DNA of 10,869 nt from Chitinophagales bacterium (GCA_020848315.1 JADLAH010000291.1:1-10869), one strand, 5' to 3'. Counted from the first letter of the stretch, positions 1 to 7,476 are shown. Translations and numbers: made by a program. The notes: generated from the letters alone by a model not told the origin.

Positions 1-2
1 AA

Positions 3-980
3 GATTTCTCCACCAATGAACAACTGAAAAATATGTCTCCGCTCGACGCTTTTCTGCAGGAAAAGGGTTCGGCACTGTTTGGCTATCTGCCGAAAACCGC
101 GGAAGATGACAAATACCGGATAACGGAAGAAAAAGTAGCCCTGGGCAAAAAGCTCTATTTTGATGTGCGTCTATCAAAAGACAATACTATCAGTTGTAAT
201 TCCTGTCATAATCTGTCCACTTTCGGTGTCGACAATCGTTCTTTCTCGCCGGGTAATGACGGTGGACTCGGAGGACGCAACTCACCTACCGTACTGAATG
301 CCGCGCTGCACAGCAAACAATTCTGGGACGGTCGCGCAAAAGATGTGGAAGAACAGGCCGGCGGACCTATCCTCAATCCGGTGGAAATGGCCATACCTTC
401 TGAAGATTTTCTGGTAAAACGCCTCCACCTGATAGAGGAATACGGCGACCTTTTTGCCAAGGCTTTCCCTGCAGACGAGGATCCGATTTCCTATTGGAAT
501 GTGCAGCAGGCTATCGCCGCATTTGAGCGAAAACTCATCACACCTTCCAAACTGGATGACTACCTCAAAGGCGACCTCAAAGCACTCACCCAACAACAGA
601 AAGACGGGATGAAAGCCTTTATTGAAACAGGCTGTACCACCTGTCATACCGGCAATGCGCTGGGCGGAACGATGTTCCAGAAGTTCGGTGTATACGGCAA
701 TTACTGGGATTTCACGAAGAGCGCCAAAATTGACAACGGTGTTTTTGATATTTCAAAAAATGAAAATGACAAATACGTATTTAAAGTCCCTTCGCTGCGC
801 AATATAGAAAAAACCGGTCCGTATTTCCATGATGGCAGCGTGAGCAGCCTGAAAGCGGCGGTGGACATCATGGCACAAACGCAATTAAACAAAAAACTGA
901 CCGACAAGGAGCAGGATGATATCGTGGCGTTTTTAAGCAGTCTGACAGGCGACATTCCGGCAGCATACAAACAACCGTAA
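3..980 (+). CDS. Di-heme cytochrome c peroxidase (CCP/MauG family), 5' end outside window
   Basis: This is a periplasmic di-heme peroxidase that reduces hydrogen peroxide to water with electrons from small c-type cytochromes. Numbering from the Met at base 33, there are two CXXCH heme-binding motifs, CNSCH at 55-59 and CTTCH at 201-205. A Glu in the NPVEM motif (118) matches the family's catalytic acid. The C-terminal stretch YFHDGS...AVDIM (264-280) holds the Met expected to ligate the high-potential heme. Both heme domains are complete. The frame stays open through ten codons before base 33 to the window edge, so that Met is probably internal; the export signal must lie upstream. The gene is followed directly by a strong terminator, so it is the last gene of its transcript. 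Family assignment is firm; the physiological electron donor cannot be told. Confidence 0.93.
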   Translation, partial: DFSTNEQLKNMSPLDAFLQEKGSALFGYLPKTAEDDKYRITEEKVALGKKLYFDVRLSKDNTISCNSCHNLSTFGVDNRSFSPGNDGGLGGRNSPTVLNAALHSKQFWDGRAKDVEEQAGGPILNPVEMAIPSEDFLVKRLHLIEEYGDLFAKAFPADEDPISYWNVQQAIAAFERKLITPSKLDDYLKGDLKALTQQQKDGMKAFIETGCTTCHTGNALGGTMFQKFGVYGNYWDFTKSAKIDNGVFDISKNENDKYVFKVPSLRNIEKTGPYFHDGSVSSLKAAVDIMAQTQLNKKLTDKEQDDIVAFLSSLTGDIPAAYKQP

Positions 981-1000
981 ACCTACTTTATGTTACCTTA

Positions 1001-1040
1001 AACGGGGCGGCTCTTTTAGAACCGCCCCGTTTTTATTTTT
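1001..1040 (+). terminator. Rho-independent terminator after the peroxidase gene
   Basis: A 10-bp GC-rich stem pairs 1001-1010 (AACGGGGCGG) with 1022-1031 (CCGCCCCGTT) around an 11-nt loop. It is followed by a T-rich run to 1040. It starts 20 bases after the peroxidase stop codon and separates that gene from the next plus-strand gene. Confidence 0.92.
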
Positions 1041-1066
1041 TAACTTCTGCACTATCGATTTTATTG

Positions 1067-1074
1067 TATTTTTG
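1067..1074 (+). promoter_or_regulatory. Candidate Bacteroidota -7 promoter box
   Basis: TATTTTTG at 1067-1074 matches the Bacteroidota -7 consensus TAnnTTTG exactly. No clear -33 TTG is present at the usual distance upstream, so the promoter is only half supported. If used, transcription would begin at about 1078-1081. That would exclude the ATG at 1075 and leave the ATG at 1084 with almost no leader. Confidence 0.4.
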
Positions 1075-1083
1075 ATGGTATCT

Positions 1084-2337
1084 ATGAAGAAATGGTTCGG
1101 CATATGCTGTCTTTTACTCACCCTGCAGGTGAAGGCATCCTACATCCTCATTCCGATGGATGAATCGCAAAGCAACCACCTCAAAGCCTACGGTATAGCG
1201 TACTGGGTACTCAACAAAAGCATTCCGGTAGACTGGCTGCTCAACTATCGCGGCGGCAGCTTCGCATTCCCGTATCAGCAGGAACTGGAAAAGGAATGCC
1301 TCGTGCGCAATGTGCGGTTTGAAACAATCGCGGATGCCTCCATGAGCAAGATATTGCAGGAAATCGCGCTGCCGGAAGTGAATATGGATGCCATCCGTCT
1401 GGAGAAGCCGCCGCGTGTAGCGGTTTATTCTCCGAAAACCAATAACCCTTGGGACGACGCAGTGACGCTCGTCCTAACCTATGCCGAGATTCCGTACAAA
1501 GTCATCTACGACGAAGAAATTCTGGATGATGAACTGCATCTGTACGACTGGCTGCACCTGCACCACGAAGATTTTACAGGACAGTACGGAAAATTCTGGG
1601 CGGCTTATCAGCATGCTGACTGGTATAAGAAACAGGTGGCAGACTATGAAATGCGTGCCCAAAAACTGGGATTCAATAAAGTATCACAGGAGAAACTGGC
1701 GGTAGCCAGAAAAATCCGTGATTTTGTAATGGGCGGTGGTTATATGTTTGCGATGTGTTCTGCTACCGATTCCTACGATATCGCGCTGGCCGCTGATGGC
1801 GTTGATATCTGCCACACCCCTTTCGACCACGACCCGATGGATCCGAATGCCCAGCAAAAACTTGACTTTTCCAAGGGATTTGCTTTTCAGAATTACCTCA
1901 TCAGCACCAATCAGTATGAATACGAATTTTCCACGATAGATGTGCCTTCGCTGCGGCCGATGTCTGAAAATATGGACTTTTTCACCTTATTTGATTTCTC
2001 GGCAAAATGGGATCCGGTGCCATCTATGCTGACGCAGAATCACGAGCGGATGATTAAAGGATTCATGGGGCAGACTACTGCCTACCGAAAGCAACATATC
2101 AAACAGGACGTGCTGATTATGGGAGAAAATAAAAGTTTGCAGGAAGCCAAATACATACACGGTACTTACGGCAAAGGCACGTGGACATTTTACGGCGGAC
2201 ATGATCCGGAAGATTATCAGCATAGGGTGGGCGATCCGGTAACAGATCTCAACCTGCATCCCAACTCTGCGGGATATCGCCTGATACTGAACAATATCCT
2301 GTTTCCTGCGGCCAAGAAAAAACCGCAGAAAACCTGA
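1084..2337 (+). CDS. Secreted Bacteroidota protein of unknown function (family often misnamed 'asparagine synthetase B')
   Basis: This is a 417-residue protein beginning MKKWFG with a hydrophobic signal peptide that probably ends after VKA (about residue 18), so it should act outside the cytoplasm. I recognise it as a conserved Bacteroidota family carried in databases as 'asparagine synthetase B'. It has neither the N-terminal Cys2 glutaminase domain nor the ATP-pyrophosphatase loop of AsnB, so that name is not supported. Visible motifs are LHLHHEDFTGQYGKF (about 157-171), GGGYMFAMCSATDS (about 217-230) with a possible nucleophile-elbow Cys at 225, and FYGGHDPEDYQHR (about 369-381). The closing HPNSAGYRLILNNILF resembles the end of ThuA-like or amidotransferase-like folds; that fold is my inference. 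In-frame alternatives are TTG 1072 and ATG 1075; I chose 1084 because MKK starts a normal signal peptide and fits the -7 box. Confidence 0.85.
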   Translation: MKKWFGICCLLLTLQVKASYILIPMDESQSNHLKAYGIAYWVLNKSIPVDWLLNYRGGSFAFPYQQELEKECLVRNVRFETIADASMSKILQEIALPEVNMDAIRLEKPPRVAVYSPKTNNPWDDAVTLVLTYAEIPYKVIYDEEILDDELHLYDWLHLHHEDFTGQYGKFWAAYQHADWYKKQVADYEMRAQKLGFNKVSQEKLAVARKIRDFVMGGGYMFAMCSATDSYDIALAADGVDICHTPFDHDPMDPNAQQKLDFSKGFAFQNYLISTNQYEYEFSTIDVPSLRPMSENMDFFTLFDFSAKWDPVPSMLTQNHERMIKGFMGQTTAYRKQHIKQDVLIMGENKSLQEAKYIHGTYGKGTWTFYGGHDPEDYQHRVGDPVTDLNLHPNSAGYRLILNNILFPAAKKKPQKT

Positions 2338-2583
2338 TTATTCGTGAATACTATATTCAAAAAACTCCATCACAGGATTGTGCAGCAACTGCTTGCAGGC
2401 AGCTTCCACCTGTGCGGCGGCGGCTTCTTTTGAGTCAGCCTCAATTTTCAGCGTAATATGTTTGCCGATACGCACCTGAGAAGTGGCAAATCCCAGCTTG
2501 TGCAGGCTGTTTTCAACTGCTTTTCCCTGAGGATCCAGTAATTCTCTCAGCGGCATAACGTTTATTTCTGCGGTGTAAATCAT
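2338..2583 (-). CDS. purS: Phosphoribosylformylglycinamidine synthase, PurS subunit
   Basis: PurS is the small structural subunit of the three-part FGAM synthase (PurS, PurL, PurQ), which converts FGAR, glutamine and ATP to FGAM in purine synthesis; PurS bridges the amidotransferase and synthetase subunits. At 81 residues the length is normal. Diagnostic stretches are the start strand (AEINVMPL, 5-12), LLDPQGKAVENSLHKLGF (15-32), VRIGKHITL (37-45) and the C-terminal LLHNPVMEFFEYSI (66-79). No purL or purQ lies in the window. Its TAA directly abuts the TGA of the convergent gene, with no bases between and no terminator. It lies 70 bases downstream of the efflux pump gene on the same strand, with a promoter-like sequence just before its ATG, so it may be separately expressed. 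Confidence 0.93.
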   Translation of the reverse strand: MIYTAEINVMPLRELLDPQGKAVENSLHKLGFATSQVRIGKHITLKIEADSKEAAAAQVEAACKQLLHNPVMEFFEYSIHE

Positions 2584-2587
2584 GCTA

Positions 2588-2619
2588 CTAAGTTAGGGCT
2601 TATTGCTTATTTGTCGCAA
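2588..2619 (-). promoter_or_regulatory. Candidate purS promoter
   Basis: Reading the minus strand, TTG (2619-2617), a 21-bp spacer and TAACTTAG (2595-2588) match the Bacteroidota pattern TTG-N19-21-TAnnTTTG with one mismatch in the -7 box. The box ends only four bases before the purS ATG, so the transcript would have almost no leader. Confidence 0.42.
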
Positions 2620-2653
2620 CAAAAACGGGAAAAAATTCCATTACAACAATCTG

Positions 2654-4231
2654 TTAATGTCCGCCCATGCTATCCTGATTCAGCTTGTAGGTTTTGGCCA
2701 GCAACACAATCGGAACGGTAACAACAATAAAAACCGTGAGATAGTGAAATATGTCAATATAACTCAGGATAGAAGCCTGTTTATCGATAGAATAATTCAG
2801 AAATGCCAGTGCCTGTTGCGAGGCTTTCTCACCATCGCCGGAAGCAGCCATGAGTCCGTTTTTCATTCCGGCAAGTCGCTCCTGCAACAAAATATTATCG
2901 GGTGTTACGTGTTGCAGGATATTGGCACGGTGTTCCGCGCTCAGGGTCTCATTGAGCACACCAATGATTGCCACACTCATCGAGCCACCAATCTGCCGTA
3001 TCATGTTGGAAATACCGGAAGCCTGTCCTACGTCTTTCCCGTTTAATCCACCTAAAGTCAGTGCAGACAAAGGCACAAACAGGAATGCCATGCCAAAGCC
3101 GCGCACCAACAACGGCCAGAACATCGCGTCGGCACCGGTATTGGAGGTAAAAATAAACGATGACCAATAGACAAAAATACCGGTGATGGTAAATCCTCCG
3201 ATAATCATAAATTTGGGTGGTGTTCCTTTCGACAGCAGGCCTCCCACTACCGGCATGAGCAGCCCGCTGAGCATCGCGCCGGGAATGAACATTTCACCGG
3301 ATAATTCAGCGGTAAATCCGAGGAAACGCTGCATATAAATCGGATAAATAAATACGCTGCCAAACAGGATAAAACCCAGTATAAAATTCATCACCGTGGC
3401 GATGGCGACATTCCCTTTTGCCAGCACGCGCAGGTCGACAATAGGATGTTCGGTAGTGAGCATGCGCACAATAAAACCAATGATTCCCAGCACGGCAAGT
3501 ATCGTAAAGCTGACAATATACTGCGATTCAAACCAGTCATTTCGCTCGCCCTGTTCGAGTACCAGCTGCAGTGATCCGATGCCTACAATCAGTAGTATGA
3601 TGCCAAGCCAGTCGATGCCATTACCCGAATTTTTCTCATATGGATTATCGCGGATATAAGTGAGTGTAAGGAATGTTGCGATGATACCGATAGGAATATT
3701 GATATAAAATATCACCGGCCACGAGTAGTTATAGACAAGATATCCCCCGAGATAAGGTCCGATGGTGGGTCCTACGATAACACCCATCCCGAACATCGCC
3801 ATTGCCATCCCGATTTTTTCGGGCGGATAAATTTCTTTCAGGATAGTTTGTGAAGTGGCAAATAAAGCGCCGCCGCCGATGCCCTGTACAAATCGCCAGA
3901 AGACGAGTGTCCAGATAGATTCCGAAAGGCCACACATGAGTGAAGCAAACGTGAACAGCGCGACAGATCCTGCGAAATACTTTTTTCTGCCAAACTGCGC
4001 GGACAACCAGCTACTCATAGGTACAATAATTACATTGGCAATCGCATAGGATGCAATCACCCAGCTGACTTCGGAGATGGTGGCACCCAGGTTGCCCATC
4101 AGGGTATTGGTAGCCACGTTGACTACTGTTGTATCTATCAGTTCGAGCAGCGTACACAATACCACCGTAATGGTGATGATGTAACGCCGCGGGCCGTATT
4201 CTATCAGGCTGTCAGTTTGTTCCTGTGTCAT
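2654..4231 (-). CDS. emrB: MFS drug:H+ antiporter, DHA2 family (EmrB/QacA type)
   Basis: This is the inner-membrane pump of a tripartite efflux system, exporting hydrophobic toxic compounds in exchange for protons. The 525 residues and many hydrophobic segments fit the 14-helix DHA2 group. Family motifs seen are the acidic TM1 motif LELIDTTVVNVA (29-40, Asp33), motif A remnant GRKKYF (81-86), motif B WRFVQGIGGG (112-121, Arg113) and the antiporter motif C GMGVIVGPTIGPYLGG (148-163). It starts at ATG 4231, 59 bases after the adaptor frame ends, in the same operon as the regulator, channel and adaptor. It is intact; the adaptor it should couple to is interrupted. The substrate cannot be predicted. 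There is only a very weak hairpin (4-bp stem) after the stop, so transcription may run on into purS. Confidence 0.93.
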   Translation of the reverse strand: MTQEQTDSLIEYGPRRYIITITVVLCTLLELIDTTVVNVATNTLMGNLGATISEVSWVIASYAIANVIIVPMSSWLSAQFGRKKYFAGSVALFTFASLMCGLSESIWTLVFWRFVQGIGGGALFATSQTILKEIYPPEKIGMAMAMFGMGVIVGPTIGPYLGGYLVYNYSWPVIFYINIPIGIIATFLTLTYIRDNPYEKNSGNGIDWLGIILLIVGIGSLQLVLEQGERNDWFESQYIVSFTILAVLGIIGFIVRMLTTEHPIVDLRVLAKGNVAIATVMNFILGFILFGSVFIYPIYMQRFLGFTAELSGEMFIPGAMLSGLLMPVVGGLLSKGTPPKFMIIGGFTITGIFVYWSSFIFTSNTGADAMFWPLLVRGFGMAFLFVPLSALTLGGLNGKDVGQASGISNMIRQIGGSMSVAIIGVLNETLSAEHRANILQHVTPDNILLQERLAGMKNGLMAASGDGEKASQQALAFLNYSIDKQASILSYIDIFHYLTVFIVVTVPIVLLAKTYKLNQDSMGGH

Positions 4232-4290
4232 GTAGCGGAATGAATGAATTATAGAATAAGTAAAGCAACATCTGCCTCACTTCATGCATA

Positions 4291-5418
4291 CTATTTTACT
4301 TTTACGGCAACCGTTACATTCATACCGGCACGCAGTTGCGCGTTATCAAATTTTGTTTTTTCCAGTACAATTTTTACCGGAATACGCTGTACTACTTTCA
4401 CAAAGTTGCCGGTAGCATTATCCGCAGGCAGCAGAGAGAAGGTGGAGCCGGTCGCTGCCTGAATCGATTCCACTTTGCCTTCAAATTTTTCTTTCGGATA
4501 AGCATCTACTTTCACTTCTACCTTTTGTCCGGTATGCATATCCGCAATCTGCGTTTCCTTGAAATTGGCCACCACCCACAACGTGGTTTCATCCACCACA
4601 GAACAGATGGTTTGTCCCGGACTCAGCAACTGTCCGACCTGTACATTTTTCTTGGAAATGTATCAATCGAAAGGCGCGAGTATATAAGCATAAGATAATT
4701 GCAACTGTGCCATATCCAGTTCTGCCTGCCGTTGTTTGATAAGCAATTCCGCTACCTGCACCTGCGTAGATACGCCACTGGCCTGTGTGGAAGACGCGAC
4801 ACTTTGCTGCTTGGCAGTGGCCAGTTGCGCCTGTGCCACTTCTACTTGTTTTTCAGCTACTTTCAGTTGTTGCTCCGCTGCTTCTTTCTGTGCTTTAGCG
4901 GCATCATATTGTTGTTGTGTGGCAGAAGTCTGTGCAAACAACTTTTCATATCTTTTAAAATCCTCGGCAGTCTGCCATACTCTTACTTTCGCCGCATCAA
5001 CGGACGCTTTCGCCGTAGCGACATTGGCTGCCGCGGTGGCAATGGAAGTAGCGGTAGCAGTGGCACCCGCATCAGCGGTATTTACATTGCTTTTCACTAC
5101 TGCCACATTGGCTTTGGCATTTTCCAGATTAATCATAGCCTGTTCGACTTTTATCTTCAGGTCGCGGTCGTCCAGCACGACGAGTGTATCTCCTTTTTTC
5201 ACCTGCTGATTATCGGCCACATATACCGCGGCCACATAGCCTCCGATGCGCGGCGAAACAGGAACGATATTGGTTTGCAGCTGTGAATTTTCGGTATCTT
5301 CATTTTGCATGGAATAGCTGATTTTTTTATAGCCAAATACGATTCCCGCTATGAGTATGACAGCCATTACTACTATCAGGAATGGTTGTTTTTTCTTTGG
5401 TGTCTGTTCCGTTGTCAT
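4291..5418 (-). pseudogene. emrA: EmrA/HlyD-type membrane fusion adaptor, interrupted by an in-frame TGA
   Basis: This is the periplasmic adaptor linking the MFS pump to the outer-membrane channel. Residues 12-30 form one membrane anchor after a Lys-rich start. Residues 50-90 are the first half of the lipoyl-like domain (PRIGGYVAAVYVADNQQVKKGD). Residues 90-240 are a long Ala/Gln-rich coiled-coil hairpin. Then APFD (248-251) is followed by TGA (codon 252, bases 4665-4663) where the family has Gly. The same frame continues without shift for 123 more codons, with the second lipoyl half (YISKKNVQVGQ) and the beta-barrel, to TAG at 4291. One G-to-T change from GGA explains it. No good internal restart is visible: a TTG at 4629, and the first ATG near 4539. 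A sequencing error or a rare variant is possible; otherwise this is a fresh nonsense mutation. Without the stop, it is a normal 375-residue adaptor. Confidence 0.9.
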
Positions 5419-5446
5419 GTAATAATTTTAAATGATGTTTGTTGTT

Positions 5447-6763
5447 TTATTCCTGTTCTTCCCCTATGCTTTTCATTAACTTGAGTTGGGCCAACGCGGC
5501 ATCCGCCTGGGCATTCAGCAGATTGGTTCTTGCCTCGAGCAGGAGCCTGTCGGCTTCGAGAACATCCGTCAGCAGCGCCACCTGCGCTTCAAAACGATTG
5601 TTCAAAATGCGTCTGTTTTCAGTAGCCTGTTCAATTGCCTGCTGTGCTAAATCAATCTTTAATCGTGCTACTTTCAGTGCTTCCACATTTGCATTTACTT
5701 CCATCTCAATATTTTCTTTCAGCAATTCTGTGCCGAGTTGTATCTGCGCATATTGATTTTTGGCTTCTGCCACCACAGCGCGCGCGGTGTAGAGTTGCAT
5801 GATATTCCAGTTGAAACTCACCCCAACATCCCAGGTTGCTTTGAATTTGGCTTCCTGCGGAAAGATGCGCTGGTTCGGATTATTGTATACGCCATTTCCC
5901 ACCAGGCTGACCGTCGGCATATAGGCCGCCTTAGACGCTTTCACCATGTATTTGGATGCTGTTGTTTTAAAATACTGACTTTTTATTTCCGGTCTTTCGG
6001 TATTGGCATGTCCAATCAGCAAAGACAACTCATCGGTTTCAGGTTGAACAACCGCAGGTGCTGCTGCCGTCAACTGCGTTTGCGTATCCAGTCCCAGCAT
6101 CACACACAGATAGTAATTTACCGCTTCCACGTTACTGACGACATTGGCCTTTTCCACCAGCAGATTGGTCTTCTGCAATTGTGCACGCATGACATCGTTA
6201 TTCAGCACGATTCCCTGATTTCTGAATCGTATCAAATCATCAATTCTAACCTGCGTCTGTGCAATAGTGGAGTCGAGCAGCAATGCGGTTTGCTGCAATT
6301 TATACAATTGGTAATACCATTGTGCCACGGTCCATTTTACATCTGCTTTGCTTTTCAGCATATCCTCTCCTGCGGCCAGTTGCTGCTGTTCGAGGGATTT
6401 CATTCCGTTCCAGTTTTTCAATCCGGAAAACACCGGTTGCTGCACCGTAAATCTGTTATTATACTGATTCAGAATCTGCGGATTCAGTACGAATTCCTGC
6501 GTCATAAAAGGCACGGAGAATGGTTCTATATTATTGGAAATCCGGGTATAGGAAGATGTAACGCCGAGTACCGGCAGCATGGCATTTTTTGTCTGCTGTT
6601 TTTTATATCCGATGGCATCAATTTTAAGGGAGTCCATCTGTAGCTGAAGACTGTGGTCGGTGGCCAGTTGAAATGCCTCCGCCAGCGAAAGTTGTCTCGT
6701 GTTTTGTGCGCCTGCAGAGAGCAGCAAGCTGATAGCAAAAGCGGTTAAGATCAGTTTTTTCAT
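5447..6763 (-). CDS. TolC-family outer membrane efflux channel
   Basis: This is the outer-membrane exit duct of the efflux system. The 438-residue protein begins MKKLILTAF with a signal peptide ending near residue 19 (...SAGA). No lipobox Cys is present, so it is not an OprM-type lipoprotein. Two OEP halves are visible: long helical stretches with a first beta segment (TSSYTRISNNIEPF and the following QPVFSG) and, in the second half, PTVSLVGNGVYNNP and VGVSFNWNIM, followed by a long final helical hairpin. The ATG at 6763 was chosen over upstream in-frame Mets because the signal peptide begins there; it lies 7 bases after the tetR stop. Its stop is 28 bases before the adaptor start, so all three are clearly cotranscribed. 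No Shine-Dalgarno sequence is visible, which is normal in this phylum. Confidence 0.93.
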   Translation of the reverse strand: MKKLILTAFAISLLLSAGAQNTRQLSLAEAFQLATDHSLQLQMDSLKIDAIGYKKQQTKNAMLPVLGVTSSYTRISNNIEPFSVPFMTQEFVLNPQILNQYNNRFTVQQPVFSGLKNWNGMKSLEQQQLAAGEDMLKSKADVKWTVAQWYYQLYKLQQTALLLDSTIAQTQVRIDDLIRFRNQGIVLNNDVMRAQLQKTNLLVEKANVVSNVEAVNYYLCVMLGLDTQTQLTAAAPAVVQPETDELSLLIGHANTERPEIKSQYFKTTASKYMVKASKAAYMPTVSLVGNGVYNNPNQRIFPQEAKFKATWDVGVSFNWNIMQLYTARAVVAEAKNQYAQIQLGTELLKENIEMEVNANVEALKVARLKIDLAQQAIEQATENRRILNNRFEAQVALLTDVLEADRLLLEARTNLLNAQADAALAQLKLMKSIGEEQE

Positions 6764-6770
6764 ACAATCA

Positions 6771-7394
6771 TTATTGTGGTAGTAAATGTGCGGTAAATAA
6801 ATCGCGGAGGAACTTGATGAGTCGCAGTCGCTGCTTCTCATCATATACATCTTCCACGCTGTTTTTATTGGTGATTTTGCAGATCATGGTGCCCGAAGTG
6901 GTATACATGCGGATAATGGCAAACAGCGACATCACGGTTAGTTCCACTTCCACCGGTTTGAATTCCTTTTTTCGGATACCTCTTTTTACGATGTCCGTAA
7001 TAAACTGAAAATTCTGATGCATATGTTCGATGAGATAATCCGCCATATGCGTACGCTGATTCAGGCTCATTTCCCGGAAAATAATCTTCTGAAAATTTCT
7101 GTTTTTGAAGAATGCCTGTGTCACCGTGGCAGCGACAAACATCAGTTTTTCCAGTTCTGTATCAAACGCGTTCACGCCTTGTTTCAATTCCTTGTAAGAT
7201 ATCAGTTTGCGTTTGATGATTTCTTCGTAGAGTTTTTCTTTCGAGCCGAAATAATACGATATCATCGCGATATTTATTTCCGCTTCGCGGGAAATTTCAC
7301 GGACACTGACCGCTTCGAATCCCTGCTCTGCAAAAAGGCGTTCCGCGATATCCAGTATATCTTCGCGCTTGTCATTTATTCTCGGATCCTGCAT
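6771..7394 (-). CDS. TetR-family transcriptional repressor of the efflux operon
   Basis: This is a 207-residue one-component repressor. The N-terminal TetR_N DNA-binding domain spans about 9-58: a first helix with ILDIAERLFAEQGF, then the helix-turn-helix VREISREAEINIAMISYYFGSKEKLYEEII, which carries the YYFGSKE signature. The C-terminal two-thirds is a variable helical ligand and dimer domain. The start is ATG 7394; an upstream TTG at 7421 would run the frame through an operator and is unlikely. It is the first gene of the operon with the channel, adaptor and pump, on the same strand, so it should regulate itself and the pump together. Two palindromes just upstream (7396-7413 and 7427-7444) are its likely targets. 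The inducer is unknown. Confidence 0.93.
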   Translation of the reverse strand: MQDPRINDKREDILDIAERLFAEQGFEAVSVREISREAEINIAMISYYFGSKEKLYEEIIKRKLISYKELKQGVNAFDTELEKLMFVAATVTQAFFKNRNFQKIIFREMSLNQRTHMADYLIEHMHQNFQFITDIVKRGIRKKEFKPVEVELTVMSLFAIIRMYTTSGTMICKITNKNSVEDVYDEKQRLRLIKFLRDLFTAHLLPQ

Positions 7395-7395
7395 A

Positions 7396-7413
7396 ATTAA
7401 ACATTTGTTTAAT
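7396..7413. promoter_or_regulatory. Putative TetR operator O1
   Basis: ATTAAAC-ATTT-GTTTAAT is a perfect palindrome with 7-bp arms and a 4-base spacer, ending one base before the tetR ATG. On the minus strand it covers the expected transcription start. It matches the second palindrome at all 18 positions but one. Binding by the adjacent TetR protein is inferred from position and symmetry. Confidence 0.75.
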
Positions 7414-7418
7414 GACCT

Positions 7419-7450
7419 CAAATTTAATTAAACGTTTGTTTAATTCGCAA
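7419..7450 (-). promoter_or_regulatory. Promoter of the tetR-efflux operon
   Basis: On the minus strand, TTG (7450-7448), a 21-bp spacer and TAAATTTG (7426-7419) match the Bacteroidota consensus TTG-N19-21-TAnnTTTG. The transcription start would fall at about 7413-7416. Operator O2 fills the spacer and O1 lies on the start site, so a bound repressor would block this promoter. Confidence 0.7.
7426..7445. promoter_or_regulatory. Putative TetR operator O2
   Basis: AATTAAAC-GTTT-GTTTAATT is a perfect palindrome with 8-bp arms. Its 18-bp core (7427-7444) differs from O1 only in one spacer base. The two centres are 31 bp apart, about three helical turns, so both sites face the same side of the DNA. 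O2 lies between the -33 and -7 elements of the minus-strand promoter. Confidence 0.75.
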
Positions 7451-7476
7451 GTTAATTTTGTATGAACTACTAAAAA

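Noticed and set aside
2620..2653. Terminator after the MFS pump gene
   Set aside because: The only hairpin on the minus strand (GGAA-TTTT-TTCC) has a 4-bp stem; it is too weak to call, though T-rich sequence follows.
4291..4629. Separate small gene for the C-terminal half of the adaptor
   Set aside because: It would need a TTG start in the middle of the lipoyl domain; it is in the same frame as the upstream half, so it is best read as the rest of one interrupted gene.
4663..4665. TGA read as glycine by an alternative genetic code
   Set aside because: TGA ends two other intact genes in the window exactly where their families end, and no other internal TGA is seen.
5010..5110. Tandem repeat in the adaptor gene (Ala/Thr-rich segment)
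   Set aside because: The repeats are imperfect and fit the heptad pattern of the coiled-coil hairpin; they are ordinary for the family.
4736..5209. Cys/Ala-rich 157-codon plus-strand frame
   Set aside because: It is the complement of the Ala/Gln-rich coiled coil of the adaptor; the repeated Ala codons create the open frame.
5738..6643. Long open frame (301 codons) on the plus strand opposite the TolC-like gene
   Set aside because: It lies wholly antisense to a clear outer-membrane channel gene, has Cys/His/Arg-rich low-plausibility composition and no recognisable motif; it is a shadow of the coding strand.
7453..7460. Plus-strand TAATTTTG, a possible outward promoter near the operators
   Set aside because: It fits the -7 box, but no TTG lies at 19-21 bp upstream; the nearest TTTG leaves only 14 bp, and no gene follows directly.
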